Position numbers and translations under genes: made by a program. Below are positions 52,268-61,767 of a stretch of 64,000 nt of DNA, one piece after another; the first letter of the stretch is position 1, and every line of letters begins with the position of its first letter. The notes beneath the pieces are model-generated. The model made no database searches. It was not told where the DNA came from and saw only the letters and a list, made by a program, of their open reading frames with translations. Origin of the DNA: JAAFHZ01 sp964247085 (GTDB lineage: Bacteria; Cyanobacteriota; Cyanobacteriia; Cyanobacteriales; Chamaesiphonaceae); assembly GCA_964247085.1 (NCBI GenBank), contig CAXTSX010000001.1:62001-126000 (forward strand). Direction: 5' to 3'.

Positions 52268-52482
52268 AAAAAAATATTTGATACAATGTAGTTAGTACTA
52301 AACAAATGCAGTAGACTATACAAGGCAATAACTACTCTGTGGTCTGATTCTGAGGCCAGTATAACAGCCATCGTTAATTTAATAAAATTGTCTCAGCCAT
52401 CGAACACCTCTTGGCTCGAACCTCTGCTACATTTGCAGCGAGATTGTTTTATGATTGGCAGTTAAGTTAGTATTTTTGTTTC

Positions 52483-55400
52483 ATGATTCCCCTGCAGCTC
52501 GCTCTCAAAAACTTTCTCAGCTATCAAGAAGCCAGCTTAGACTTCTCAGGACTACATACCGCCTGCATTTGCGGTGCTAATGGTGCTGGAAAATCTTCTT
52601 TATTGGAGGCTATTACCTGGTCAATTTGGGGGGAATGTCGAGCGGCTAGTGAGGATGATGCGATCGCTAATGGAGCCACTGATATGCGGGTGGACTTTAC
52701 CTTCCAGCTGCATGGCGTGATTTATCGGATTATTCGTAGTCGGCAAAGGGGCGGCAGCGGCTCTTTGGAGTTGCAAGTAATGAGCGGTGAAATCTTTAAA
52801 TACCTTACTCAAAAAGGGGTGAAAGCGACCCAAGCTTTGATTGATGAGTATCTGAAGATTGACTATGACACTTTTATTAATTCAGCTTATCTGCGTCAAG
52901 GTAAAGCTGATGAGTTCATGCTTAAAAAAGCTGGTGAACGGAAACAAATTTTGGCTGATTTACTGAAGCTCGATCAGTACGAAGATCTAGCTGAACAAGC
53001 TAGAAAAATTGCCAGTCAGCATAAAGCCCAAGTTGGTACGATCGAACAACAATGTGCCAAAGATCTAGAACGGCTGACTCAGATTCCGATCGTCACTAAT
53101 CAATGCCAGGCGGCTCAAGCTGAAATTGATGACTTGCAAAAAATGCAAGCTACCGAACAAATTGTTTTAGATACCCTCAAGACTACTACTCAGCAGCGGC
53201 AAACTTATCAACAGCAGCAACAATGGTCACAGCAACGTCAACAGGAACTCCAAAACGACTTGTTGCAAATTCAACAGGATTTAGCTAAAGCCCAGTTAGA
53301 GAGCGAAAAATTGACTGAAATCTTGGCGCAGGGGGAATCGATCGAACTGGCTTACCAACAGTATCAAGCCATAGAAATAGCGGTGACGGACTGGGACAAA
53401 AAATTTCATTATTACCAGCAGCTGCACACCCGATATCAAGAAAACACTACTCAAATTCAGGATCGCCGTCAGCAACTACAGATTCAACTCACCGAATTAA
53501 CCGCTCAGCAGTCTGCTCTCCAGCAACAGACTCAAGAACAGGCTAAGATTTTAGCAACGGCTCCCGATACCAAACGAGCGATAGATTTATTGCACCAGCA
53601 TCAACAGCAGTTACAGCACTTCGATCAGCTGCATCAACAGGTATTACCGCTGTACCAACGCCAACGGGAAATACAAAATCATATAGACCAGCTTACGGCT
53701 CAGCAACAGGCTAAGTCCGAGCAACTAACGCAGCAGATTCAACAACTACAAGTTCAGTTAACCCAACAGCCAGCCCTAACTACCCAGCTCCAGTCGATCG
53801 AACAACAAATTATAGTATTAGATCAACAGCGGGTGGAGCTTGATCGAGTACGGGAACAGGGACAAGATCGGCGCAGTACGATCGATCGACTGCAAACCGA
53901 GCGCCAGGGTTATGAACGACAGCTCCAACAGTTGCAACAAAAACTCAGCACCCTGACGGATACCGCCGATGCTAGTTGTCCGTTGTGCAACCATCCGCTC
54001 AATGGCGAGCATTGGGAGCATTTCCTGGCCAGCAACACGGCTGATCGGGAATTGATTGCTCAACAATTAACGCGACTTACTGCCGAAGAACTAGTCGCCA
54101 CCCACGAACGGGCAGGTTTCGTGCAGGAATATAAGCAAATTTCGGCTCAGTTGGCGGGCGATCAAAAACTATTAGCCACTAAAGGCCAGTTGCTAGCAGC
54201 CTTGGATACTCTGGCTAGTCAAACCGTTCAGCTAGAATCACTCCAACAAGAGCATCAGCAGGTATTACTGGCGATCGAACAACGCAGCTATGCCGCAGAT
54301 TTTCTGGCAGAACTACAAGAGTTAACTGAACATTTGCAAGAACTAGACTATGACGACCAGCACCATGCGGTAGTCCGCAGCGATGTCGATCGCTATCGGT
54401 GGGCAGAGTTCCAAATGAAGCAGCTGGAAGAGTCTCATGAAAAACAACAGCAACTCACCCAACAATCCGAGCAGCTCCAATTAAAAATCATCGCCAGTCA
54501 GCAGCAGCTCCAAGCCCTCGAACAAGATTCGCCACTACAACAAACCCGCCAAGAACTACAAGCAGCAATACTGACCCTGGGCTATGATGCTCAGCAGCAT
54601 CAACAGGCACAAGTGCAGCTCCGCCAGTTACCAGGGATTCAGGCTCAATACCAAGCTTGGCAACAAGCGCAAATTGCTTATCCTCAGGGATTAGCCAGAA
54701 CCACCCAGCTACAAGAGCAACAGCAGCAAAAATTGGCTAGTCAACACCAGGCTCATGCCGATGATGCTCGGATTGCTCAACTACTGGCCGATTTACCAGA
54801 TCATCACGACAAAGTGATGGAGCTAGAGCAGCAACTCACCGATCGCCGTCAGCAGCTCGATCGACAGTTTGCCATTTTGGGTCAACTAACTCAACAGCTA
54901 GCACAATTGGAAAAGCTCCGGTTATCGCTGCAGGAGCAAGAAGCAGAGATCCAATCCTGCCGCCAACAGCAGTTGGTTTACGATGAATTAACCAAAGCCT
55001 TTGGCAAAAATGGGATTCAGGCTCTAATTATCGAAAATATTTTGCCCCAGCTCGAATCGGAAGCTAATCAAATTCTGCGGCGGTTGAGTAATAATCAGTT
55101 TCATATTCAGTTTATTACCCAAAAATCTACCAAAAAAGCCATTCGATCGAAGAAAAACTCAGTAAAGAATGCCAAGTTGATTGATACTCTAGACATTGTG
55201 ATTGGAGATGTGAATGGGACCCGCCCTTATGAGAACTACTCTGGGGGAGAAGCCTTTCGGATTAATTTTTCAATTCGATTGGCCTTGGCTAAGCTGCTCT
55301 CCCAGCGCGCCGGAACACCACTACAAATGTTGATTGTGGATGAGGGATTTGGAACTCAGGATCAAGAAGGATGCGATCGATTGATTGCGGCGATTAATGC

Positions 55401-55524
55401 GATCGCCAATGACTTTAAATGTATTTTGGCGGTGACTCACATGCCACAGTTCAAGGAGGCTTTTCATACCCGTATTGAAGTAATAAAAACGTTGGAAGGT
55501 TCCAAGATCGAGGTCTTTACGTGA
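52483..55524 (+). CDS. sbcC: SbcC/Rad50-type SMC-like ATPase
   Basis: 1013-aa DNA-repair ATPase. Walker A is 'GANGAGKSSLLEAI' at residues 31-44, the zinc hook is 'SCPLCNHPL' (C499, C502) near the middle, and the C-terminal ABC signature and Walker B are 'ENYSGGEAFRINFS' and 'MLIVDEGFGTQD'. The two coiled-coil arms are extremely Gln-rich ('QQRQTYQQQQQWSQQRQQ'). It acts with the SbcD/Mre11 nuclease on hairpins and double-strand ends; no sbcD gene is adjacent or elsewhere in the window. It has a long AT-rich upstream region (215 bp) with no tRNA. Confidence 0.92.
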   Translation: MIPLQLALKNFLSYQEASLDFSGLHTACICGANGAGKSSLLEAITWSIWGECRAASEDDAIANGATDMRVDFTFQLHGVIYRIIRSRQRGGSGSLELQVMSGEIFKYLTQKGVKATQALIDEYLKIDYDTFINSAYLRQGKADEFMLKKAGERKQILADLLKLDQYEDLAEQARKIASQHKAQVGTIEQQCAKDLERLTQIPIVTNQCQAAQAEIDDLQKMQATEQIVLDTLKTTTQQRQTYQQQQQWSQQRQQELQNDLLQIQQDLAKAQLESEKLTEILAQGESIELAYQQYQAIEIAVTDWDKKFHYYQQLHTRYQENTTQIQDRRQQLQIQLTELTAQQSALQQQTQEQAKILATAPDTKRAIDLLHQHQQQLQHFDQLHQQVLPLYQRQREIQNHIDQLTAQQQAKSEQLTQQIQQLQVQLTQQPALTTQLQSIEQQIIVLDQQRVELDRVREQGQDRRSTIDRLQTERQGYERQLQQLQQKLSTLTDTADASCPLCNHPLNGEHWEHFLASNTADRELIAQQLTRLTAEELVATHERAGFVQEYKQISAQLAGDQKLLATKGQLLAALDTLASQTVQLESLQQEHQQVLLAIEQRSYAADFLAELQELTEHLQELDYDDQHHAVVRSDVDRYRWAEFQMKQLEESHEKQQQLTQQSEQLQLKIIASQQQLQALEQDSPLQQTRQELQAAILTLGYDAQQHQQAQVQLRQLPGIQAQYQAWQQAQIAYPQGLARTTQLQEQQQQKLASQHQAHADDARIAQLLADLPDHHDKVMELEQQLTDRRQQLDRQFAILGQLTQQLAQLEKLRLSLQEQEAEIQSCRQQQLVYDELTKAFGKNGIQALIIENILPQLESEANQILRRLSNNQFHIQFITQKSTKKAIRSKKNSVKNAKLIDTLDIVIGDVNGTRPYENYSGGEAFRINFSIRLALAKLLSQRAGTPLQMLIVDEGFGTQDQEGCDRLIAAINAIANDFKCILAVTHMPQFKEAFHTRIEVIKTLEGSKIEVFT

Positions 55525-55538
55525 GCTATATTTTGGAT

Positions 55539-56186
55539 TTACTTGCTAAAAAAGTCAAGCATGATTGCTGATGTTTTAGATAATAGCTCTAGCCCCTCAG
55601 CTTCACCGGATAAACCAAGAGTCTGGCTAAAAGCAGGCCGCAGTAAAATTGGCAGATCGCTAAAATCGAAATGCTTAGTGGATGGGATAACCAGTTGTTG
55701 TAAATTTGCTTTGGCTGCTAGTTTCTCGATCCGTACTCGATCCTTTGACGCGAATAAATCGTATCGAGCGCGGTTTTTTTTGTTTTTAGGTCGATATTTA
55801 TCTCGGTCAGCATTAATCAGCAACAATTTTTTGTGATCATAGTTAGTACCTGGCACATCGACAAAGTAGCCATCCAGATTAACTCCTTTGGTAATTCGAC
55901 TATCTTGGCCACAGGCAATAAAACTAGCGGCTCCACCGGCAGAATGTCCAGCCGCAAAAACTTGATGAACATTAATTTTCTGGTACAACAGTGAGTCCTT
56001 AGTACCGTTGAGACTGATCAGTTTATCCAAAACCTTGGACATATTCTGGGCTTGCTCCCCAGTCATTTTCTGCACCAGCGATTCCACGCGATCGACATCT
56101 GCAAAAACTGCCGGATCCACATCAGCAAATTCGATTTGGGTGCCATCGCTAAGCATGGTACCGACACAGGAACCAGGGTTGTACAC
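55539..56186 (-). pseudogene. 5'-truncated alpha/beta hydrolase (PAF-acetylhydrolase-like)
   Basis: 215-aa frame holding only the back half of an alpha/beta hydrolase. The nucleophile elbow 'AGHSAGGAASF' sits at about residue 80, the acid is likely in 'LLLINADRDKYR' and the base in 'STKHFDFSDLP', but the front half with the first strands and the oxyanion-hole motif is missing. The only start is a GTG ('MYNPGSCVGTM') 11 bp after the ycf4 stop, and upstream the same frame runs back into ycf4 and hits a stop after 15 residues. Most likely a deletion remnant; a short functional enzyme is possible. Confidence 0.5.
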
Positions 56187-56197
56187 AGCTGGAGACT

Positions 56198-56767
56198 TTA
56201 CAAACCTTCTAGAGGTACGCCCAAAAATCTAGCTAGCTCCGCTCCTTGGGTTTCAATCTCTGCTAAAGCAACTGGTTCACCCACCCGGGTTAAGGGAATT
56301 TCTTGCCGTCCCTTAATCCTTACAAACAACGTCCGGCGCGGATTGATCCCGTCCTTGATATCCACCCGCACCGCTTGAATATCCTTCAGGGGATTTTTGA
56401 GTTCTACCAGGCGGTTTTTACCCGGGAAACCGCGTCGAAAAATAGTCGCTTCCCCAGTTTCTTGATTAAATTCGTTGTAACCACCCCCCACATCCAGAGC
56501 GATCGAACTCCACAAATACAGTGCAGTCAGCGTTCCGGCCACGCCATAGAAAGACATAGCAATACCTTGCGGTATAAATGGTAGATCGATCGCATTATCA
56601 ATAAACGGCAAAAAATCGCTGTGGAAGTAGCTGGATAAGCCCTGGAGTAAAAATCCTACCCCACCGAGGGTCACAATGCCAGCATAGAAAAAATTACTGA
56701 AGCGGCGAGAACCCAAAATGGGTTGGATCAGAATAGTTTTTTTAATAGCAGTAGCAGATTCGGTCAT
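56198..56767 (-). CDS. ycf4: photosystem I assembly protein Ycf4
   Basis: 189-aa thylakoid protein needed for efficient PSI assembly. Two N-terminal membrane helices ('FFYAGIVTLGGVGFLLQGLS', 'IAMSFYGVAGTLTALYLWSS') are followed by a stromal domain with 'GGGYNEFNQETGEATIFRRG', 'VRVDIKDGINPRRTLFVRIK' and the end 'ELARFLGVPLEGL'. Length and motifs match the family. The neighbouring truncated hydrolase begins right after its stop, which suggests a deletion joined ycf4 to older DNA. Confidence 0.95.
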   Translation of the reverse strand: MTESATAIKKTILIQPILGSRRFSNFFYAGIVTLGGVGFLLQGLSSYFHSDFLPFIDNAIDLPFIPQGIAMSFYGVAGTLTALYLWSSIALDVGGGYNEFNQETGEATIFRRGFPGKNRLVELKNPLKDIQAVRVDIKDGINPRRTLFVRIKGRQEIPLTRVGEPVALAEIETQGAELARFLGVPLEGL

Positions 56768-56876
56768 GATTATATAATTTCATAAAAAAACAGACTCCAA
56801 TCATTGCCCGGTTCGGCCTGAGCAAGCGGATGTCTATCCATTATACAGTGTTCGGATTAAGCGCTGAGCGCCAATG

Positions 56877-57287
56877 TTATCGTTTTACTGGCGACAATTC
56901 GATTTGGGATCTACCGGACTGGCTCTGGAGCGCCTGCCCCAAATCTTTAGTTACATAGCCTGGGATGTTGATACTGGTAGACTGTTGAACCACTTTTTGC
57001 GGAATCCAGACCACCCCCTGCTTGTTAGTCTGGCCTTGCCACTGCTTAATATTTGTCGGGCAAGGGACTGTTACACATCTAACCCCATTATCACTTTTGA
57101 CGGTGACCGATCGATTAGCGATTGGCCGGTGAGTGGCTGTCGAGACAACTAACAGCTGCAAAGCAGTAGGACGAAGATTGCTCAAAGCTAGTTGAAATGG
57201 CTCTGGCTGAGCAAATACCCCAGTCCCAGTAGTTCCAAGTGCCAAACAGCAGCTCATCCCTACGATGCAAAAACGTTGCTTAGACAT
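56877..57287 (-). CDS. secreted hypothetical protein
   Basis: 136-aa protein with an N-terminal signal peptide ('IVGMSCCLALGTTGTGVFAQ') and a soluble body with a Cys pair in 'DNGVRCVTVPCPTNIKQW', reminiscent of small Ig-like or carboxypeptidase-regulatory beta folds ('GQTNKQGVVWIPQK'), a guess. The C-terminus is Gln/Ser-rich and basic. It is 109 bp upstream of ycf4 on the same strand. Not recognised otherwise. Confidence 0.65.
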   Translation of the reverse strand: MSKQRFCIVGMSCCLALGTTGTGVFAQPEPFQLALSNLRPTALQLLVVSTATHRPIANRSVTVKSDNGVRCVTVPCPTNIKQWQGQTNKQGVVWIPQKVVQQSTSINIPGYVTKDLGQALQSQSGRSQIELSPVKR

Positions 57288-57379
57288 TTAGTACCTGCTG
57301 ATATCTCTGGTGGATATGTTGACAGACCGATCCCACCACTGAGAAGTTGCAGCGGTGGGTTAGTAAATTATTCCTCTGG

Positions 57380-59572
57380 CTAACCCAGTAATTGGATCGA
57401 TCGAGCGGTAATTGCCTCCGCCGTGATGCCATTAAAGGCCATCAGTTGGCCAGCAGTGGCGGTGGTTTCACCGCGTTTCCAAGCAAAAGTATCCCGGGGA
57501 CAGATCGATCGGAGCATCACTGGTTCCAGCATGGCGGGGGCACCGCCGGTAATCCCAATCAAGGCATCACCTCCCAGCATGGCTTGGAACTGAGCATCAG
57601 CTAAGAACCCATCATCTGGTTCGCTGCAAGTCTGCCAAGCCACATCTGTGGGGCGATATAAGCGGCGGGGATTAATGATCGAAACAATTTTGCTGCCAAT
57701 GCCTTGGGCAGCTAATTGCTCGGCAGCAGCATAAGCTGGCGCTAAGGTCATATCGCCAATGACGGCTAACACCACTGTTTTGCGGCCAGCGGTAGTTTGT
57801 AGCACCACTGCTCCATTGGCTAAGCCCTGGCGGGTTTGGTCAAAAGTAGTCCGAATTGGAAGCGGCGATTTACTGGCCGTAATCACAATGCCCTTATTTT
57901 TGGTAGTCAAAGCCCAGTCATAGCAAGCTTGGATACTGTTGGCATCCGGGGGGAAGACCGGGAAGACGTTGCCATTGCGCATCATGGATGCAAAGTAGGC
58001 TTCCACTTCCGGGCGTTGATGCGTCCAGCCGTTGCGGCCTTGCTCTAAGGCTCCGGCGGTGTAAAGGGTAATCGTCGAAGGGGTGGGACGGCGCAGTTCG
58101 GCCATGCCCTGGGTCACAGTTTGCCAAATTGGTAGACCATTAATCGCAAAGGATTCGTAAGAACACCATAGAGTTCGTGCTCCCATCAAGGCAGTGCCAG
58201 CGGCCATTCCGGCACAGGCATCTTCACTGAGGGGTTCGTAAACTTGACCTTGGGGCGCTTGGAAATATAGATCATCCTGGGTAGGGTGAATGATCTTCAG
58301 CGCCTGATTGATATTGGCAATGCCGGAGGCTTCATTACCATCAGCGTTGGTCACGACAAAATTCGGATCTTTTTGGCCAACATAACCTACTAAGCGACCC
58401 ATGGCGGTAGTGGAAACCTTGGTATCGCCTCCGACCGGGTATTCTTCTAGGGGCAAAGTGCCCAAATCGGGATTGACTAGAATCGACTCGGTGACAGCTA
58501 CTTGCGCTGCTGCCCCTCCAGCTGCCCGCAGGCAATTAGTGCGGACTAGCTCCCAAGCGGCGGGGGTGAGGGCGCGATCTTGCAAGCCCTTGATAATATC
58601 GGCGTTATCTAAAGTGTGGTGCGCGTATAAGTTATGGGACTTAGAACCCTTGGCGTGTACCCCGGCTCCTTTCAATTGCTTAATAATCAACACCGTTAGC
58701 TTACCGCCTAGTGCTGACTTGGCCGCTCGATCGACTCCCGCAATAACCGCTTGAGTAAAGGCCAAGCGTTTTTCTAACGAGAAGATGGTGCTATCCACAT
58801 AGGCTTCTGGCTGATTTTGGTCATCAAAATCCTTGGCATCCACCAAAATCACCTCATCAAAGCCGTTACCCTGCCAATAGGCCAGCATTTCGGCGTTGGT
58901 CTTGGTGGAAACCATGCTGTGGTGTTCTTGGCTGTAACCGTTCCAGACCAAAACGGGCAAGAAATTAGTGACTTTTGGATAGGCGGTGTGGAAATGCTGC
59001 ATTCCACTCATGATGTAGGGTTCGCCTAGGCCGCCATCGCCGAGGGTAAAGGGAAAGAGGGTGCCGGGATGTAGTCTGGCCGCTGCCATGGCAAAATGTT
59101 GACCTTGACCAAGAGGTCCAGCCGGAGCCAAAATACCCGGAATGAAGCCGGAAAGGTGACCGATTAAGCCGTCTTTTTCCCGGAATCGATCGCCTAAATC
59201 TTGAACGGTATTAATGCCCATTTTTTCCAGGGAAGTATCCAGAAACATGGCGCTGTAGAAGCCGGGGGCGTGGTGGCCAACCTCGGTAATGATATTTTTA
59301 TGACCGAGCATTACTAAAGAAGCATAGGCTTCGGCCTGGCTGGCGAAGCCGCCGGGGTGTCCAGATGCTTTGCTGGCACAGGTTTGCAGAGTAAGATAGC
59401 GCAGGGCATCGGCATAGAGCATGGTCTGGTAAACCGCAGCCGCATCGGTGGCTCCAGTGATGGCTTGCTGGCCAGTAGCGATCGCTGCTTGTTGACCGTG
59501 GGTGTCGAAACCGGGCTGAGTATCAGCGAAATATTTAATGCCGGCGCAAAATGCTGGGGTGGTGGTTGTCAT
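57380..59572 (-). CDS. transketolase-like TPP enzyme of unknown specificity
   Basis: 730-aa thiamine-diphosphate enzyme with transketolase-type parts: 'ASKASGHPGGFASQAEAYAS' (N-terminal His motif), the TPP motif 'TLGDGGLGEPYIMSG' with the Asn of 'VLVWNGYSQEHHSM', a pyrimidine-domain Glu region 'EDACAGMAAGTALMGARTLW', and a C-terminal domain. It is longer than transketolase (~665 aa) and lacks the phosphoketolase opening and standard sugar-phosphate residues I would expect. So it is not called tktA. Some cyanobacteria have a second transketolase-like gene like this. It is divergent from pyrE across a 97-bp spacer. Confidence 0.75.
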   Translation of the reverse strand: MTTTTPAFCAGIKYFADTQPGFDTHGQQAAIATGQQAITGATDAAAVYQTMLYADALRYLTLQTCASKASGHPGGFASQAEAYASLVMLGHKNIITEVGHHAPGFYSAMFLDTSLEKMGINTVQDLGDRFREKDGLIGHLSGFIPGILAPAGPLGQGQHFAMAAARLHPGTLFPFTLGDGGLGEPYIMSGMQHFHTAYPKVTNFLPVLVWNGYSQEHHSMVSTKTNAEMLAYWQGNGFDEVILVDAKDFDDQNQPEAYVDSTIFSLEKRLAFTQAVIAGVDRAAKSALGGKLTVLIIKQLKGAGVHAKGSKSHNLYAHHTLDNADIIKGLQDRALTPAAWELVRTNCLRAAGGAAAQVAVTESILVNPDLGTLPLEEYPVGGDTKVSTTAMGRLVGYVGQKDPNFVVTNADGNEASGIANINQALKIIHPTQDDLYFQAPQGQVYEPLSEDACAGMAAGTALMGARTLWCSYESFAINGLPIWQTVTQGMAELRRPTPSTITLYTAGALEQGRNGWTHQRPEVEAYFASMMRNGNVFPVFPPDANSIQACYDWALTTKNKGIVITASKSPLPIRTTFDQTRQGLANGAVVLQTTAGRKTVVLAVIGDMTLAPAYAAAEQLAAQGIGSKIVSIINPRRLYRPTDVAWQTCSEPDDGFLADAQFQAMLGGDALIGITGGAPAMLEPVMLRSICPRDTFAWKRGETTATAGQLMAFNGITAEAITARSIQLLG

Positions 59573-59693
59573 ATGCTCGATGTCCTGTATAGATGGCGCT
59601 GAGGGTCATTCTACACTGCCAGCAGTGGTATAACTCCTGCTTAACTTTTTGCCTGTCTGGTAGAATCAAGTGCGCCATTATCATCCTCCTGCC

Positions 59694-60308
59694 ATGACTT
59701 CATCATTTTTACTGGGCGATACTGTGCCCATGGCTAGCTTAGATTTACCAGCAGTCCAAGAATATCTATTGACCTTGTTGTGTCAGCTCTCTTACAAAGA
59801 AGGCGATTTTTTGCTATCTTCTGGCCAGAAAAGTACTTATTACATTAACTGTAAGCCGGTAACGCTCCATCCCTACGGCGCTTTAGCCACTGGGCGCTTG
59901 TTATTGCCACTGTTAGCGCCCGGCACGCCAGCGGTCGCTGGTTTGACATTGGGAGCCGATCCGATCGTCACGGCGGTGGGAGTAGTTTCGGCCTACGAAC
60001 AGCAACCCGTTGCTGCTTTGATTATTCGCAAAGAAGCCAAAGGTCATGGGACTCAGGCTTATATTGAAGGGCCAATTTTACCGCCCGGGACAGTAGTTGC
60101 GGTGTTAGAAGATGTGGTAACTACTGGTAAATCGGCCTTGCAGGCGGTGGAAAGACTTCGTGATGCTGGTTATATGGTGAATCAGGTAATTTCTTTAGTC
60201 GATCGACAACAGGGCGGAGCCGAGTTATATGCCAATGCTGGTCTAGAATTTATTTCAGTATTCGCGATTCCGGATCTGCAAGCCAAGTATCAGCAACTCG
60301 CACCCTAA
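59694..60308 (+). CDS. pyrE: orotate phosphoribosyltransferase
   Basis: Converts orotate and PRPP to OMP in pyrimidine synthesis. The protein (204 aa from the chosen ATG) has 'GDFLLSSGQKSTYYINCKPV' and the PRPP loop 'VVAVLEDVVTTGKSALQAVE'. Three starts are possible: GTG at 59670, ATG at 59694 ('MTSSFLL') and ATG at 59730 ('MASLDLPAV'). I chose 59694 as the first ATG; the GTG adds only eight weakly coding residues. Ends 64 bp before the PaO-like gene. Confidence 0.9.
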   Translation: MTSSFLLGDTVPMASLDLPAVQEYLLTLLCQLSYKEGDFLLSSGQKSTYYINCKPVTLHPYGALATGRLLLPLLAPGTPAVAGLTLGADPIVTAVGVVSAYEQQPVAALIIRKEAKGHGTQAYIEGPILPPGTVVAVLEDVVTTGKSALQAVERLRDAGYMVNQVISLVDRQQGGAELYANAGLEFISVFAIPDLQAKYQQLAP

Positions 60309-60372
60309 AAACTACTCAGAGTTTATTAATTTTTGTTACAACATAGGTAAGTAACACTTCATTGTTCGACCT

Positions 60373-61767
60373 ATGACTATTGCTAACCCCACTCTCCAGT
60401 CCGTTGCTCCGGCGGCTGGCGGTCTCGACCCCACTAAGTTTGATGTAGCTGAAGCCTGGTATCCAGTTCACTATATATCTGATCTCGATCAGCAGCGCCC
60501 CACGGCTTTTACCTTGTTGGGTCAAGACTTGGTGATCTGGTGGGAGCCTAAAACAGCCTCCTGGCGAGCGATGGTCGATCAATGTCCGCATCGCTTGGCG
60601 CGGTTATCAGAGGGGCGGATTAATGAGGAGGGGCAATTGGAATGTCCTTATCACGGCTGGTCTTTTACCGGCGAGGGACAGTGCGATCGCATCCCCCAAC
60701 AGCCGCCGGGTAGCCAAGCAGAAAAATCCCAGCGGGCTTGTGTGCAGTCTTTTCCGACAGCGGTGGCTCAAGATTTGTTGTTTGTGTATCCGGGAAAGGC
60801 GATCGATCGGCCACCACTACCCCTCATTGCCCCGGTAGCCACCGCACCTGATGGCTGGGTAACCATCAATACCTTTCGAGACTTGCCCTATGATGCTTTC
60901 ACGCTGCTCGAAAACGTCTTGGATGCCAGCCATTTACCCTACACTCACCACAGCACCGTGGGCAACCGGGCTAATGCGGCCCCAGTAGAGCTGGAAATTT
61001 TAACCTCCGGCAAACACGGTTTTACAGGTATTTGGCCAGAAGGACCCCGCAAAGGTAAGTTGGGCACCCAGCACACCACTTTTGTTGCCCCCAATTTGAT
61101 GTGGCATGACCTCACCTCGAAGCAATTCGGTCGGACGATCACCGTGGTCTATGCCACCCCCACCAAACCGGGATTTTGTCGGTTGTTTGCTCGCTTTCCC
61201 TTCAAGTTTCCGAAGGGTAATATCTTCCCATCAGTGATATTCAAGTTTAATCCGCAGTGGTATTCCCATATTGGTCAACATACCATCTTGGAGGATGACC
61301 AAATATTTCTCCATCACCAGGAGCGCTATCTAGAGCAGCAAGGTGGAGCCGCGAATTTCACCAAAGCTTTCTATCTGCCCACCAAAGCGGACTTGTTTGT
61401 ATTTGAGTTTCGCCAGTGGATCAATCATTATCAGGTGGAAACCTTTGCTGGCGCAGTCTTGCCCCCAGCTCAGTCCAAACAACAGTTGCTCGATCGATAC
61501 CACTCTCACACCATTAGTTGTCGCAGTTGTAGCGCTGCTTCAAAAAACTTGCAAAAGCTGCAAATGGCTCTGAGCCTAACGGCCTTTGGGGGCTGGGCAG
61601 GGGGATCGGTACTGGCCATGACTAGTAGCGTCGCTTGGCCACTGTATCTAGCGATCGCTATTATCGGGTTAAGTCTGGGGGGCAGATGGCAAGCCGGACA
61701 GTTGATTAAGAAATTACACTATGGCACCGAAATCCCTCCGCGTAATCGGCTCAAAAAAAGCCGCTAA
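60373..61767 (+). CDS. Rieske non-haem oxygenase of the pheophorbide a oxygenase/Lls1 family
   Basis: 464-aa membrane-attached oxygenase. The Rieske [2Fe-2S] motif is 'QCPHRLARLSEG' with 'CPYHGWSFTGEG'; the mononuclear iron site is 'LDASHLPYTHHSTVG'. The C-terminus has the PaO-type CxxC 'SCRSCSAASKNLQKLQ' and one or two hydrophobic helices. In plants the family opens the chlorophyll catabolite ring or acts in plastid import (Tic55) or chlorophyll b synthesis; the cyanobacterial homologue is usually listed as a cell-death-suppressor (Lls1) homologue with unproved substrate. All iron ligands are present. Confidence 0.9.
   Translation: MTIANPTLQSVAPAAGGLDPTKFDVAEAWYPVHYISDLDQQRPTAFTLLGQDLVIWWEPKTASWRAMVDQCPHRLARLSEGRINEEGQLECPYHGWSFTGEGQCDRIPQQPPGSQAEKSQRACVQSFPTAVAQDLLFVYPGKAIDRPPLPLIAPVATAPDGWVTINTFRDLPYDAFTLLENVLDASHLPYTHHSTVGNRANAAPVELEILTSGKHGFTGIWPEGPRKGKLGTQHTTFVAPNLMWHDLTSKQFGRTITVVYATPTKPGFCRLFARFPFKFPKGNIFPSVIFKFNPQWYSHIGQHTILEDDQIFLHHQERYLEQQGGAANFTKAFYLPTKADLFVFEFRQWINHYQVETFAGAVLPPAQSKQQLLDRYHSHTISCRSCSAASKNLQKLQMALSLTAFGGWAGGSVLAMTSSVAWPLYLAIAIIGLSLGGRWQAGQLIKKLHYGTEIPPRNRLKKSR

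Noticed and set aside
52400..52450. GGTTCGAGCC on the minus strand, like a tRNA T-loop
   Set aside because: No acceptor stem, anticodon arm or D-arm can be built around it, so it is not a tRNA gene.
59670..59693. GTG start for pyrE, adding eight residues
   Set aside because: The added residues (RHYHPPA) do not look like the family N-terminus and no ribosome site supports it; the ATG at 59694 was preferred.
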